Assembly: GCF_037404875.1 (NCBI RefSeq) | Contig: NZ_JBBELO010000039.1 | Span: 124,001-188,000, forward strand | Source: Orlajensenia sp037404875 | GTDB lineage: Bacteria > Actinomycetota > Actinomycetes > Actinomycetales > Microbacteriaceae | Length of the DNA: 64,000 nt | Direction: 5' to 3' | Shown: positions 33,161-42,132 of the stretch, in pieces | Numbering within the stretch: position 1 is the stretch's first letter | How the letters are laid out: every line of letters begins with the position of its first letter | Made by a program: the position numbers and the translations under genes | The notes under the pieces: model-generated | Told to the model about the DNA's origin: nothing | Seen by the model: the letters and a program-made list of their open reading frames with translations, nothing else | Databases searched by the model: none

Positions 33161-34057
33161 ATGTCCACTCCCCTCACCCACTCCGTGCGTGGCTCCGGTG
33201 CAGCATCCGGCTTCACCTTCAGCGGTCGCACCAACATCGGCGACGACCTCGACGCCCGCCCCGATGCCCCGCTGATCGTCGCGCTGCATGGCGGCACGTA
33301 CACCTCGGAGTACTTCGACATCAGCGGCCACTCCCTGCTCGAGATCGCAACAGAGCGCGGCATCCCGGTGATCGCACTCGACCGCCCGAACTACGTCGGC
33401 TCCTCGCCGCTGACCTCCGACGAATCGATCATTCTCGCAAATGCAGAGGTCATCGGCGACGCCATCGGGTCGCTCTGGGAGCAGTACGGCGGCGGAACGG
33501 CGGGGGTCGTGCTCATCGCCCACTCGATCGGTGGCGCGGTGGCGACGGCGATCGCCGCCTCGCCTCAGTCCTGGCCCCTGCTCGGTCTCGCAACCTCCGG
33601 ATGCCTGGTGCGCGTGCCCGCGGAGTCCGCCGGAGCCTGGGCGGCCCTCCCGGACATCCCGATGATCGACCTGCCGGTCGGCCTCAAGGACCAGCTCATG
33701 TTCGGGCCGGCTGAGAGCTACGACGAAGGCATGCCCGCTGCGAGCTACCCGTCGAACACCCTCGTGCCGAAGGCCGAGCTGCTCGATATCACCGGCGGGT
33801 GGATCGCGCGCCGGGCGGAGACCTGTGCCCGCGTCACCGTGCCCGTGTTCCATCGGCAGGGCGAGTTCGACCACCTCTGGGTGACCAGTCAGGACGAGAT
33901 CGACGAGTTCCGTGCCGGCTTCACCTCTTCGGTCTTGGTCGACGCCGAGCTGCAGCCGGGTGCCGGCCACTGCATCGACTTCCACCGGCCGAGCGACGAG
34001 TTCCAAGCCGCAGAGCTCGACTTCGCGCTCAGGTGCGCGGCCACGGTGGCCGCGTGA
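33161..34057 (+). CDS. Alpha/beta hydrolase of the aromatic cluster
   Basis: The 298-residue protein has PLIVALHGGTYTSEYFDISG, ALDRPNYVGSSPL, VVLIAHSIGGAVATAIAAS with the nucleophile Ser, and GAGHCIDFHRPS with the late His. A meta-cleavage-product or ester hydrolase role is consistent with the neighbourhood. AAAGGACGACG upstream sets the start. It is co-translated with the amidohydrolase (GTGA). Confidence 0.87.
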   Translation: MSTPLTHSVRGSGAASGFTFSGRTNIGDDLDARPDAPLIVALHGGTYTSEYFDISGHSLLEIATERGIPVIALDRPNYVGSSPLTSDESIILANAEVIGDAIGSLWEQYGGGTAGVVLIAHSIGGAVATAIAASPQSWPLLGLATSGCLVRVPAESAGAWAALPDIPMIDLPVGLKDQLMFGPAESYDEGMPAASYPSNTLVPKAELLDITGGWIARRAETCARVTVPVFHRQGEFDHLWVTSQDEIDEFRAGFTSSVLVDAELQPGAGHCIDFHRPSDEFQAAELDFALRCAATVAA

Positions 34058-35121
34058 CACGGAGTGTGCTGCAGGGTGTGCGCGTCTACCGCGACGACGC
34101 ATTCGGCGCCCCGGAAGACGTCGTGATCGACGGGGAAGTCATCGGCAGCCAGGCTCTGGGAGCTCAGGAGGTCGCATCCGGCGGCTACCTCATTCCTGGA
34201 CTCATCGACTGCCACGTGCACCTCTCCGGACCCGAGACGCTGGAGAGGCTCTCCGCCTACGGTGTCACGACGGGACTCGACATGAGCTCGCCCGCCCGGC
34301 TGGTCGCCGCCCTCAGAGGTTCGCCCGGCGTCACCGACATCCGGAGTCCGCTGATGGCTGCGACCTCTCCGGCGAGCGCCCACGCCGAACGCATGAAGGC
34401 GATTCCGGCGGCACGGGAGGCCCTCGTTCGCGGCCCGTCCGACGCGGCCGGATGGGTCGATGCTCACATGGAGCAGGGCGCCGACTACATCAAGATCGTG
34501 ATCGACCTCCCCGGCTTCGACCAGGCGACCGTCGACGCCCTCGTCGACGCATCTCACCGGCGCGGCCTGATGGTCGTCGCGCATGCGTCGCGCCACGCCG
34601 CCGTCGACATGGCCCAGCGTGCCGGTGTCGACGTCTTGACCCATGCCCCGCTCGATCGGTCGATCGAGGCCGCGCAGGCGGCCGAACTCGTGGCGGCAGG
34701 CGCAGTGATCGTTCCGACCCTCACGATGATGCAGCGCATCGTCGATCGACTCGCCGCCGCCGGGATTCCCGGTCCGGACTACGCGCCGGCGCAGGCGTCG
34801 GTCACCGCTCTGCACGCTGCCGGAATGCCGATCCTCGCGGGTACAGACGCCAACGAGACGCCCGCGGCTCCCGCGTCTCCGCCCTTCGGGAGCAGCCTGC
34901 ATGACGAACTCCCTCTTCTCGTCGCAGCCGGACTCACCCCGGTCGAGGCACTGAACGCCGCCACATCGGTTGCTGCCCGGCATTTCGGACTGGCTGATCG
35001 CGGCAGGATCGCCCCGGGTCTCCGCGCCGACCTCGTGCTGCTGGATCACGACCCCACCGTGGACATCGCAGCGACGCGCTCCATCCGGGGCGTCTGGTGC
35101 GCCGGCATCCGTCGTGTCTGA
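34054..35121 (+). CDS. Amidohydrolase (imidazolonepropionase-like)
   Basis: The 355-residue TIM-barrel metalloenzyme has GYLIPGLIDCHVHLSG (HxH), DYIKIVIDL (the carbamyl-Lys position), VVAHASRH and DVLTHAPLD (His ligands) and ILAGTDANETPA (Asp). It hydrolyses cyclic amides, lactones or similar bonds. The start is GTG 34054, overlapping the hydrolase stop. The substrate is unknown; a ring-opened intermediate is a reasonable guess. Confidence 0.87.
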   Translation: MTRSVLQGVRVYRDDAFGAPEDVVIDGEVIGSQALGAQEVASGGYLIPGLIDCHVHLSGPETLERLSAYGVTTGLDMSSPARLVAALRGSPGVTDIRSPLMAATSPASAHAERMKAIPAAREALVRGPSDAAGWVDAHMEQGADYIKIVIDLPGFDQATVDALVDASHRRGLMVVAHASRHAAVDMAQRAGVDVLTHAPLDRSIEAAQAAELVAAGAVIVPTLTMMQRIVDRLAAAGIPGPDYAPAQASVTALHAAGMPILAGTDANETPAAPASPPFGSSLHDELPLLVAAGLTPVEALNAATSVAARHFGLADRGRIAPGLRADLVLLDHDPTVDIAATRSIRGVWCAGIRRV

Positions 35122-35163
35122 TTCGATCAGCCCGCGATCCACCTTCCTCACGTTGGGAGTTCG

Positions 35164-36117
35164 ATGAGGATCATCGCTTTGGAAGAGCACATGCTGCCTC
35201 GGGACATCGTTGCGGCTGCAGGCATCGACCTCGGGGCGCGCGCGGGTGCGCGGGCCGGTGCGCTCGACGACCTCGGCGAGGGCAGGTTGCGCATCATGGA
35301 TGAGGCCGGCATCGACGTGCAGGTGCTCTCCGTGCTCGGCTACTTCGTGCAGGACCTCGAACCGGAGTCCTCCCTGCGGTTCAGTCGCGAGCTCAACGAC
35401 CGGATGGCCGGAACGGTGTCGAGGCATCCCGATCGCTTCCGGGCATTCGCCGCACTGCCGATGGCCGACCCGACGAGGGCGGTCGGGGAACTCACCCGGT
35501 GCGTGGAGGAGCTGGGCTTCCTCGGTGCGATGATCCACGGCCAGACGCGTGGCGTGTTCCTCGACCACCTGTCGGTCCGGCCGATCCTGCGGGAAGCCGC
35601 ACGACTGGATGTGCCCGTGTACCTGCATCCGGCCCCACCGCCCTCCGCCGTCTACGACAGCTACTACTCGGGTCTGCCGCCGGAGGTCAGCGCCTGCCTG
35701 TCGACGTCGGGCTGGGGCTGGCACTCGGAATGCGGGCTCCACGTGCTGCGGATGGTGGTCGCGGGCGTCTTCGAGGAACTGCCCACTCTGAAGCTCATCG
35801 TCGGGCACATGGGGGAAGGCCTGCCGTTTCACCTCGACAGGATCGCGACCATGCTCGATCCGGTCGTGACGGGACACGACCTGGGCGTCGCAGACACGCT
35901 GCGCCGCAATCTGCACCTCACGACCTCCGGCTACAACTCCGATGCGCCGCTGCTGTGCGCGCTGGCCGCGTTCGGAGTGGATCGCGTCATGTTCTCCGTC
36001 GATCACCCATTCGGCAACAGCGCCACGGCGACCAACTACCTGCGATCAGCACCCCTCGATTCCGGCGATCTGCACAAGATCGCCCACGGAAACGCGGAAT
36101 CGCTTCTCCACATCTGA
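35164..36117 (+). CDS. Amidohydrolase-2 family, gamma-resorcylate decarboxylase-like
   Basis: The 317-residue protein starts MRIIALEEHMLP. The EEH pattern replaces HxH, as in Mn/Zn-dependent non-oxidative decarboxylases (gamma-resorcylate, 2,3-dihydroxybenzoate, LigW). VYLHPAPPPS, KLIVGHMGEGLPFHLDR and MFSVDHPFGNS provide further ligands. It would decarboxylate a hydroxybenzoate-like acid. It is the best clue that the cluster works on a carboxylated phenol. Confidence 0.88.
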   Translation: MRIIALEEHMLPRDIVAAAGIDLGARAGARAGALDDLGEGRLRIMDEAGIDVQVLSVLGYFVQDLEPESSLRFSRELNDRMAGTVSRHPDRFRAFAALPMADPTRAVGELTRCVEELGFLGAMIHGQTRGVFLDHLSVRPILREAARLDVPVYLHPAPPPSAVYDSYYSGLPPEVSACLSTSGWGWHSECGLHVLRMVVAGVFEELPTLKLIVGHMGEGLPFHLDRIATMLDPVVTGHDLGVADTLRRNLHLTTSGYNSDAPLLCALAAFGVDRVMFSVDHPFGNSATATNYLRSAPLDSGDLHKIAHGNAESLLHI

Positions 36118-36168
36118 AGCGACGGCCTTCGACCGAGGCAACGCCTCACCGATTGAGTAAGGACGACG

Positions 36169-37650
36169 ATGAGCATCACCGAAGAAGCAGGCACTGCCAC
36201 CACCACGTCGCATTTCATCAACGGGGAATGGACGACCTCCGACGATCGAACCTTCCCGGTTCGCAATCCGCTCGACGACACACTCGTCGCCGAAGCGGCA
36301 GCCGGGGGCACCGCCGATGCGGCAGCCGCCGTTGCCGCTGCCGCTGCCGCCTTCCCCGCCTGGGCGGACCTTGCTCCCGAGATGCGACAGCGGCTGTTTC
36401 TCAGAGCAGCCGACATCGTCGAGCGCCGCACCGAGGAACTCGTGCGGCTGATGGCGGTCGAGGGCGGGGCCAGCCGCACCTTCTCCACTTTCCAGATCCG
36501 GTTATCGGCCGCGATGCTCCGGCAGGCGGCCGGGTGGGGGTACCTTCCCGCTGGAGACGTGCTGCGCAGCGACACCCCCGGCCGGATGGCGCTGGTCACG
36601 CGAAAGCCTCTCGGCGTCGTCGCGGGCTTCACACCCTGGAATGGGGCCTTCTACCTCGCTTGGCGCACGTTCCTGCTCCCCATGGCATTCGGGAACACGA
36701 CCGTCATCAAGCCGTCGGAACTCGCCCCGCTGTCGGCCGGGCTGGTGCACGCGGAGATCCTCCAGGAGGCCGGGTTTCCTGCCGGCTCGTTCAACGTCGT
36801 CACGCACGCACCGGGAGACGCCGCCGCGATCGCCGACGTGTTCTTCGAGAGCGCCGACGTGCGATGCATCAACTTCACCGGATCGGACAGGACCGCACGC
36901 ATCCTCGGCGAGCGCGCCGGGCGGTCACTCAAGCGCATGGTGCTGGAACTCGGCGGCTTCAACCCGGTCATCGTGCTCGAGGACGCCGATGTCGAGGAAT
37001 CGATAAAGGCGGTCGCGTTCGGGGCGTTCCTGCATCAGGGTCAGGTCTGCATGAACTCACGCAAGGTGTACGTCGCCCGCGCGATCCACGACGAGTTCGT
37101 CGCCGGCCTCGCCTCTCGCGTCCGCTCCCTCAAGATCGGCGACCCGACCGACCCCGAAGTCATCATCGGGCCGCTTATCAGCGACGGCGCCGTGACGCAG
37201 ATCCAGACCCGCGTTCAGGATGCACTCGACCGCGGCGCGACGCTGGTGACCGGAGGCAGAGCCGACGGGCGTGTGTACCCGCCGACGATCCTCACCGATG
37301 TCCCGGCGGATGCGATCTGCACCACCGGGTCGGACGAGACGTTCGGGCCGCTGCTCGTCGTAGAGGCCTTCGACGATGTCGAGTCCGCGTTCCGAGACGC
37401 TCAGAGCACCCGATACGGGCTCAGCGCCTCGATCATGACGCGCGATCGAGCCCGTGGGCTGGAGCTGGCCGAGAGGTTCGACGCCGGCATCGTGCACGTG
37501 AACGCTCCGACCATGGCCAGCGAGGCGGCGCTGCCCGTGGGCGGCGTGAAGGACAGCGGCTGGGGACGCTCCGGCCACTATGCCATCGAGGACTTCACCG
37601 AGATCCGGCTGATCACGACGAGCACCCTGCCCGGTCGATACCCGTTCTAG
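36169..37650 (+). CDS. Aldehyde dehydrogenase (NAD(P)+) family
   Basis: The 493-residue protein has GFTPWNGAFYLAWRTFLLPMAFGNTTVIKPSELAP (cofactor and Asn region), FTGSDRTARILGERAG, VLELGGFNPVIVLEDAD (catalytic Glu region) and FLHQGQVCMNSRKVYVA with the catalytic Cys. It oxidises aldehydes to acids; similar enzymes act on benzaldehydes and semialdehydes. AAGGACGACG upstream sets the ATG. It is last in the plus-strand operon. Confidence 0.92.
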   Translation: MSITEEAGTATTTSHFINGEWTTSDDRTFPVRNPLDDTLVAEAAAGGTADAAAAVAAAAAAFPAWADLAPEMRQRLFLRAADIVERRTEELVRLMAVEGGASRTFSTFQIRLSAAMLRQAAGWGYLPAGDVLRSDTPGRMALVTRKPLGVVAGFTPWNGAFYLAWRTFLLPMAFGNTTVIKPSELAPLSAGLVHAEILQEAGFPAGSFNVVTHAPGDAAAIADVFFESADVRCINFTGSDRTARILGERAGRSLKRMVLELGGFNPVIVLEDADVEESIKAVAFGAFLHQGQVCMNSRKVYVARAIHDEFVAGLASRVRSLKIGDPTDPEVIIGPLISDGAVTQIQTRVQDALDRGATLVTGGRADGRVYPPTILTDVPADAICTTGSDETFGPLLVVEAFDDVESAFRDAQSTRYGLSASIMTRDRARGLELAERFDAGIVHVNAPTMASEAALPVGGVKDSGWGRSGHYAIEDFTEIRLITTSTLPGRYPF

Positions 37651-37679
37651 CCGCTCCTCGACTGTGCGCTCTCGGTGCT

Positions 37680-38399
37680 TCAGAGGGGATGGAGCCGTCC
37701 TCGCACGATCGAGTCGCCGGAGTGCGCCGGGTTCCCGTCATCGGGCTCCTCGGAGATGTCGACGACGGAGTAGCGTGCCAGGTCGAGGTCGGCCGGGATT
37801 CGGAACTCTCCGGCACTCCCGTCGAGCAGGCCGAGGCTCACGAGTCCAGAGGTGTCGGGGTCCATGAGCCAGACCTCGCGCAGGCCGCCCCCGGGCGCCT
37901 TCAGCTGCACGACCACGTCCCGCACGCCACCGCGATTTTCGACGCGAGCAGTGCCGGACGCCTGCCAGGACGGGAATGGGGAGAGGGCGGCCTCGGCAAC
38001 CACGTGCGGCGCAGGCACGAACCAGAGCGTCGTCGCGAGCGCGCCCACGAGCACTCCCACGACGAGCGCCGCCGCCGCGAGGGGCCACGAGCGTGCGAAG
38101 CCCGATCGGCGCCGCGCGATGACGGGCCCGACGTCGACGACCGGGGGCTCGGGCCGTGCGACGGGTACCGCGGCCACTGCGGCGGTGAGTCCGAGCTCGG
38201 AGTGAATGGCGCTCCACACGCTCGAGGGCGGCTGGGCGATCTCGACCTCCCCCGATGCCCTCCCGGTGGCGACGACACGGCTGAGTGACTCGAGCTCGGC
38301 GGAACAGCGGGAACAGCTGCCGAGGTGAGCGCGCTGTGCGTCATCCGGCGCCGTGTTCTCGAGTGCCAAGAGGGCGAGGGTCTCCTCATCGAGATGCAT
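37680..38399 (-). CDS. rskA: Anti-sigma-K factor RskA-like protein
   Basis: The 239-residue membrane protein has an N-terminal cytoplasmic zinc-finger-like domain (MHLDEETLALLALENTAPDDAQRAHLGSCSRCSAEL, with HxxxCxxC), one membrane segment at about 105-130 (SWPLAAAALVVGVLVGALATTLW), and a C-terminal extracytoplasmic domain like RskA (VVVQLKAPGGGLREVWLMD). It binds and holds the sigma factor. I start at 38399 (GGAGG nine bases upstream); ATG 38405 is in frame. The gene overlaps the sigma stop. Confidence 0.85.
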   Translation of the reverse strand: MHLDEETLALLALENTAPDDAQRAHLGSCSRCSAELESLSRVVATGRASGEVEIAQPPSSVWSAIHSELGLTAAVAAVPVARPEPPVVDVGPVIARRRSGFARSWPLAAAALVVGVLVGALATTLWFVPAPHVVAEAALSPFPSWQASGTARVENRGGVRDVVVQLKAPGGGLREVWLMDPDTSGLVSLGLLDGSAGEFRIPADLDLARYSVVDISEEPDDGNPAHSGDSIVRGRLHPL

Positions 38400-38943
38400 C
38401 GTCATCCACCTCCAATCGTGTTCTCAGGCGGCCGAGGCTGCGCCGGATGTGGCTCTTGACGGTGCCGAGGGGCAGCCCGGTCGCATCCGCGATCTCCGAA
38501 TGGGTCATGTCGCCGTAGAAGGCCAGCGACATGACGCGGCGCGGAACGGGCTCGAGTCGGGCGAGTTCATCCGCGATGAGCAGTCGCTCCGTCACGTCCG
38601 TGACAGCCGGCCCTTGCTCACGCACGGCGACGATCGATGCCGCGGCCTCCTCGGCACGACGGATGCGGGATCGAGCATCGAACGCATCCGCGATCCTCCG
38701 CTTCGTGATCCCGACGAGCCATGCGGCTAGTGGTGCCCGATCGGGGTCGAAGGTCGCGCGCCCTCGCCACGCGGAGATGAAGACCTGCTGAGTGACGTCT
38801 TCGGCATCCGCAGCCACTCCGAGCGCACGCAGCGCGAGCGTATAGACAAGTCCGGACCATCGGGCGTACGCCGCAGCCAGCGCGAGCTCGTCGCCGTCGC
38901 GAAATGCCGTCGCGACAGCCGCGTCGTCATCCAGTCCGGTCAC
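38386..38943 (-). CDS. sigK: ECF sigma factor, SigK-like
   Basis: From GTG 38943 the protein is 185 residues, the usual ECF length. Region 2 is LALAAAYARWSGLVYTLALRALGVAADAEDVTQQVFISAWRGRATFDP. Region 4 is LPLGTVKSHIRRSLGRLRTRLEV, and the overlapping RskA-type anti-sigma gene points to the SigK group. Only GTG or TTG starts exist in this part, and the GTG is about 11 bases from GGAGAGG. In mycobacteria SigK controls fasciclin proteins; one lies at 39763. Confidence 0.85.
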   Translation of the reverse strand: MTGLDDDAAVATAFRDGDELALAAAYARWSGLVYTLALRALGVAADAEDVTQQVFISAWRGRATFDPDRAPLAAWLVGITKRRIADAFDARSRIRRAEEAAASIVAVREQGPAVTDVTERLLIADELARLEPVPRRVMSLAFYGDMTHSEIADATGLPLGTVKSHIRRSLGRLRTRLEVDDDASR

Positions 38944-39055
38944 CTTCGTCAAGGCCTCTCCACGATGCCCATGCGCCGCCCCAGTGAGCAGCACGGGAGC
39001 CGCCTGCTTCGGCCCACGATGGTCGGCTCCAGCATAGTGACCGCATGCCCTGCCC

Positions 39056-39082
39056 CCTCGGCGCAACGGCAGAGGCGGATGG
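39056..39082 (-). promoter_or_regulatory. Possible SigK-type promoter upstream of sigK
   Basis: On the minus strand CCATCC (39082-39077) is followed after 15 bases by CCGAGG (39061-39056). The mycobacterial SigK consensus is CCATCC with CCGAAT at 16-17 bases, so spacing and the -10 both deviate. Confidence 0.3.
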
Positions 39083-39177
39083 TCGAAGTACGCAGTGCAT
39101 CCGTTCGGCCCGTCACGGCCGTATTCCAAGGGTAAGGGGCTCACGATCGAGCACTCTCCCGAGAACCGGAGGCGAAC

Positions 39178-39561
39178 ATGCAGGGTGTCCACGAGAGCCC
39201 TATTCCCGAAGAGGTCGACGAACGGCTCGAGGAGCTGCTCGCGCTGCAGTATGTGCGCGACCGGGAGGCCTTCCCCGTCGCGTACCTCGTCGGTACTCTC
39301 CAGATCAGCGTCGATGACGGCACCGACATCGTGCGCCGGCTCGTCCGGGACGGCGCACTGCTCTGCCGTATCCGAGGCCGGCACAGCGAACACGTCGAGT
39401 ACTTCCTGACCCGTCGGGGCAGGGCCCGCATGGAATCAGAACTGACCATGATCTCCTCCAGCGTCGAACAGGTCATATCGCTGTTCAGTCCGGCCGAGCG
39501 AGCGGTGATCCGTCCGGCCATCGCCAGGATGTCGAGGACGACCAGCGCCGCGGAGCCCTGA
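39178..39561 (+). CDS. Hypothetical protein, possibly winged-helix
   Basis: The 127-residue protein starts MQGVHESPIPEEVDERLEELLALQYVRDREAFPVAYLVGTLQISVDDGTDIVRRLVRDGALLCRI. The central part could be a small winged helix with a recognition helix and wing. No named family is recognised. GGAGGCGAAC upstream sets the start. It converges on the fasciclin gene across a 14-bp terminator. Confidence 0.65.
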   Translation: MQGVHESPIPEEVDERLEELLALQYVRDREAFPVAYLVGTLQISVDDGTDIVRRLVRDGALLCRIRGRHSEHVEYFLTRRGRARMESELTMISSSVEQVISLFSPAERAVIRPAIARMSRTTSAAEP

Positions 39562-39685
39562 TCGAGTAATGACCTCCGCCGCTCGTTCCACGAATGCGCC
39601 CCTCACTGCATCCGATTGCACCCGCGGGAGGGAAATGGGAGTGTCAGGGGTTTCCCCACTCATGCATGAGTGAGGTCCCGGCGAA

Positions 39686-39727
39686 CCGAGAGGGTCGCGA
39701 TCCGATGCCTCCGCGCGACCCTCTCGG
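39686..39727. terminator. Bidirectional 14-bp hairpin between convergent genes
   Basis: CCGAGAGGGTCGCG (39686-39699) pairs perfectly with CGCGACCCTCTCGG (39714-39727) across a 14-base loop, between the stops of the genes at 39178-39561 and 39763-40350. Confidence 0.8.
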
Positions 39728-39762
39728 CTGCCTATCACCGACTTTTCGGGAACCCGGCGGGC

Positions 39763-40350
39763 CTAGAGCGTAGCCGGAACGAGAACCCGGTCGATCGTGT
39801 GGATGACCCCATTGCTCGCCCTGATGTTGATGGCACTGAGGACGAGGCGAGGATCACGCAGGGCGCCGTTCTCGTCCCGCAGGGTGATGATGCGCGGCTT
39901 CACGATGCCGCCGTTGGCCATCGTCAGTGAGCCCGCGAAGATGACCTGCAGAGGACCCAGCCGGCGGTCCGGCACCACGTGGTAGAGCAGCACGTTCTTG
40001 ATCTGGTCGAGAGTCAGGGCGGTCGTGATCGTCGCGAGGGCTGCCGACTCCGAGGCAGGCTCGACGCCGGTGAGGTCGGTCACGAGGCGCTCGAACGCAC
40101 GGTCGTTCGGAGCGAACAGGGTGAACGAGCGCGACGTGTCGGAGAGCACGGGCGCGAGACCCGTGGCGACGACGGCCTGAACCAGGATGTCGTAGTCGTT
40201 CGGGTTGTCATCGGGAGTCCCACCGCCCGAGGCCGCCACGGCGACGTCGACGAGAGTTCCCGGCGGCGTGTATCCATTGGCGTGCGCCGGCGATGCGCCG
40301 ATCAATACGAGGATTCCGGTGGCAGCCGCTATGGCCAACATCTTCTTCAT
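39763..40350 (-). CDS. Secreted fasciclin-domain protein
   Basis: The 195-residue protein has a clean signal peptide, MKKMLAIAAATGILVLIGASPAHA, with an AHA cleavage site. One FAS1 domain follows (FTLFAPNDRAFERLV, LLYHVVPDRRLGPLQVI, IHTIDRVLVP). Fasciclin domains act in adhesion. In mycobacteria MPT70 and MPT83 are fasciclin proteins controlled by SigK/RskA, and a sigK-rskA pair is next to this gene. No clear SigK-type promoter is visible upstream. AAGGA seven bases upstream supports the start. Confidence 0.9.
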   Translation of the reverse strand: MKKMLAIAAATGILVLIGASPAHANGYTPPGTLVDVAVAASGGGTPDDNPNDYDILVQAVVATGLAPVLSDTSRSFTLFAPNDRAFERLVTDLTGVEPASESAALATITTALTLDQIKNVLLYHVVPDRRLGPLQVIFAGSLTMANGGIVKPRIITLRDENGALRDPRLVLSAINIRASNGVIHTIDRVLVPATL

Positions 40351-40541
40351 GAGACATTCCTTCTCTGCAGGGCGCGTGCGCGTCCGAGTGGGATGCCTCC
40401 GCTCACGAGTGTAGGCCGGACTGCGGCCGAATGACAGGGTGAGGGTCCTCCCCCGACCCTCACAGCATCGCGCTATAGACTGATGCCAGGTAGTCGTGGA
40501 CCCAGGCCGCCATCGCAGGCGGTACGAATCAAGGGGACTCC

Positions 40542-41186
40542 ATGTCGCTGCCATCTTCCCAAGCCGAATCAGCGAGTCTGTGTTCGGCCTTCCTCACAGG
40601 CTTGCCTGTGCAACACGTCGCCATCTCAACACTCGGCGACCCGTTCGAGCTCGAGACGGTGTGCGCGAGCGATCCACTCGCCGCCCTGCTCGATGAGTTG
40701 CAGCTCGACTATGGCGAGGGCCCGTGCTGGGCCGCGCGAGACACGAGGTCGCCGGTGCTGATTCGCGACCTGCGGCACTCATCCCCGGCGGCCCGCTGGC
40801 CGGTTCTTCAGGCCGCCATCGCGTCTCACGAGATCAGGGCTGCCTATGCGTTCCCTCTGGCCGTCGGCTCGCTCGACATCGGAGCGGTCGACCTCTATTC
40901 GTCGACTCCCGATGCGCTGTCGGAGCGCGAGGTCGCACAGGCGGCGACTCTCGCGCGGGAGGCTGCGTTCGAAGTTCTGCGTCGCGCGGTCGAACAGATA
41001 CACGACCCGAAGGACCCGTCGTCACGGCGCATCGTCCACCAAGCGACCGGCATGGTGATCGCCCAGTTGAATGTCCCAGCGGAAGACGCGCTCCTGGTCA
41101 TCCGGGGCCACGCCTACGCATCAGGCCGATCGGTCAGGGACGTGGCGGCGGATATCACCGCTCGCACGCTCGATTTCAGCGACTAA
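40542..41186 (+). CDS. GAF-ANTAR antitermination-type protein (first of tandem pair)
   Basis: The 214-residue protein has an N-terminal GAF-like domain (LDYGEGPCWAARDTRSPVLIRDLR) and a C-terminal ANTAR domain (IHDPKDPSSRRIVHQATGMVIAQLNVPAEDALLVIRGHAYASGRSVRDVA). ANTAR domains bind RNA hairpins and prevent termination. The GAF domain senses a ligand. AAGGGG nine bases upstream sets the start. Confidence 0.87.
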   Translation: MSLPSSQAESASLCSAFLTGLPVQHVAISTLGDPFELETVCASDPLAALLDELQLDYGEGPCWAARDTRSPVLIRDLRHSSPAARWPVLQAAIASHEIRAAYAFPLAVGSLDIGAVDLYSSTPDALSEREVAQAATLAREAAFEVLRRAVEQIHDPKDPSSRRIVHQATGMVIAQLNVPAEDALLVIRGHAYASGRSVRDVAADITARTLDFSD

Positions 41187-41203
41187 GGGTTCTCCGACAG
41201 GCG

Positions 41204-41209
41204 TAGATT
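41204..41209 (+). promoter_or_regulatory. -10 box (TAGATT) for the second GAF-ANTAR gene, likely leaderless
   Basis: TAGATT, six bases, ATG at 41216. No Shine-Dalgarno is present. Confidence 0.5.
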
Positions 41210-41215
41210 GGTGAG

Positions 41216-41929
41216 ATGGCCACCGGCACAAGGGAAAAGGAGATCGTCCAGACCTTCGTCGATCTCGCCGACACACTTGTCGTCGGCTACGACGTGGTGG
41301 ACCTCCTCTATGGCCTGGTCACCCGCTGCGTCCACACTCTTGAGGCCGCAGACGCCGGCATCCTCCTGCCCAACGCCGCCGGAGATCTCGAGGTCGTCGC
41401 CTCTACCAGCGAGCGGAGCCGTCTCATCGGGCTCCTGCAGTTGGATGCGGGCGAGGGGCCCTGCGTCGATGCGTACGAGACGGGCCGAGTCGTGACCGTC
41501 GACGACATCGCCTCGACGTATGCACGCTGGCCCGCGTTCGCACTCGCCGCGTCAGAGCTCGAATACCGCTCGATGCACGCGATCCCGCTGCGCCTGCGTG
41601 ACCAGACGATCGGTTCACTCAACCTCTTCAGCGATCGCCCCGGCCCGCTCGGCACCGAGGATGCGGTGGTCGCGCAGGCCCTTGCCGACATCGCGACGAT
41701 CGGCATCCTCCACGAACGTGCACTCCGCGAGGCCGACGTCACGCGCGACCAGCTCCAACGTGCCTTGGACAGCCGAGTCGTGATCGAGCAGGCGAAGGGC
41801 GTTCTGGCGCACACCGAGCAGATCGATATGGACCACGCGTTCGGCGTTCTGCGTCAACGCGCTCGGGAGAGCGGTCGCCTGCTGTCGGTCGTGGCACGCG
41901 AGGTGGTCGACCGAGCCAGCGAACGCTGA
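41216..41929 (+). CDS. GAF-ANTAR antitermination-type protein (second of tandem pair)
   Basis: The 237-residue protein has a GAF domain (LLQLDAGEGPCVDAYETGRVVTVDDI, YRSMHAIPLRLRDQTIGSLNLFSDRPG) and an ANTAR domain (ALDSRVVIEQAKGVLAHTEQIDMDHAFGVLRQRARESGRLLSVVAREVVD). It is a diverged paralogue of the gene just upstream. TAGATT (41204-41209) ends six bases before the ATG with no ribosome site, so it is probably transcribed on its own and leaderless. Confidence 0.88.
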   Translation: MATGTREKEIVQTFVDLADTLVVGYDVVDLLYGLVTRCVHTLEAADAGILLPNAAGDLEVVASTSERSRLIGLLQLDAGEGPCVDAYETGRVVTVDDIASTYARWPAFALAASELEYRSMHAIPLRLRDQTIGSLNLFSDRPGPLGTEDAVVAQALADIATIGILHERALREADVTRDQLQRALDSRVVIEQAKGVLAHTEQIDMDHAFGVLRQRARESGRLLSVVAREVVDRASER

Positions 41930-42132
41930 TCGGGCGCTGTAGCGTCTGATTCTGCTGTCAGCTGTCGCGGGAGCATCCCCTGCTTCCGTGCTGCCCGCTT
42001 CTCCGGCACCGTTCGCGAGATGCATGCGGCGATCGAGATGGCGCCAGCGCCGTCGGCGTAGCTGTCATGGCCACTGAGCGGATGCGGACCGTATTACGGT
42101 GGAGGGCGCTGACCGCACGAAACAGGAGACAG

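Noticed and set aside
35499..38288. 929-codon open frame on the plus strand
   Set aside because: Runs out of frame through the decarboxylase-like and aldehyde dehydrogenase genes and antisense to rskA; Arg/Pro/His-rich text.
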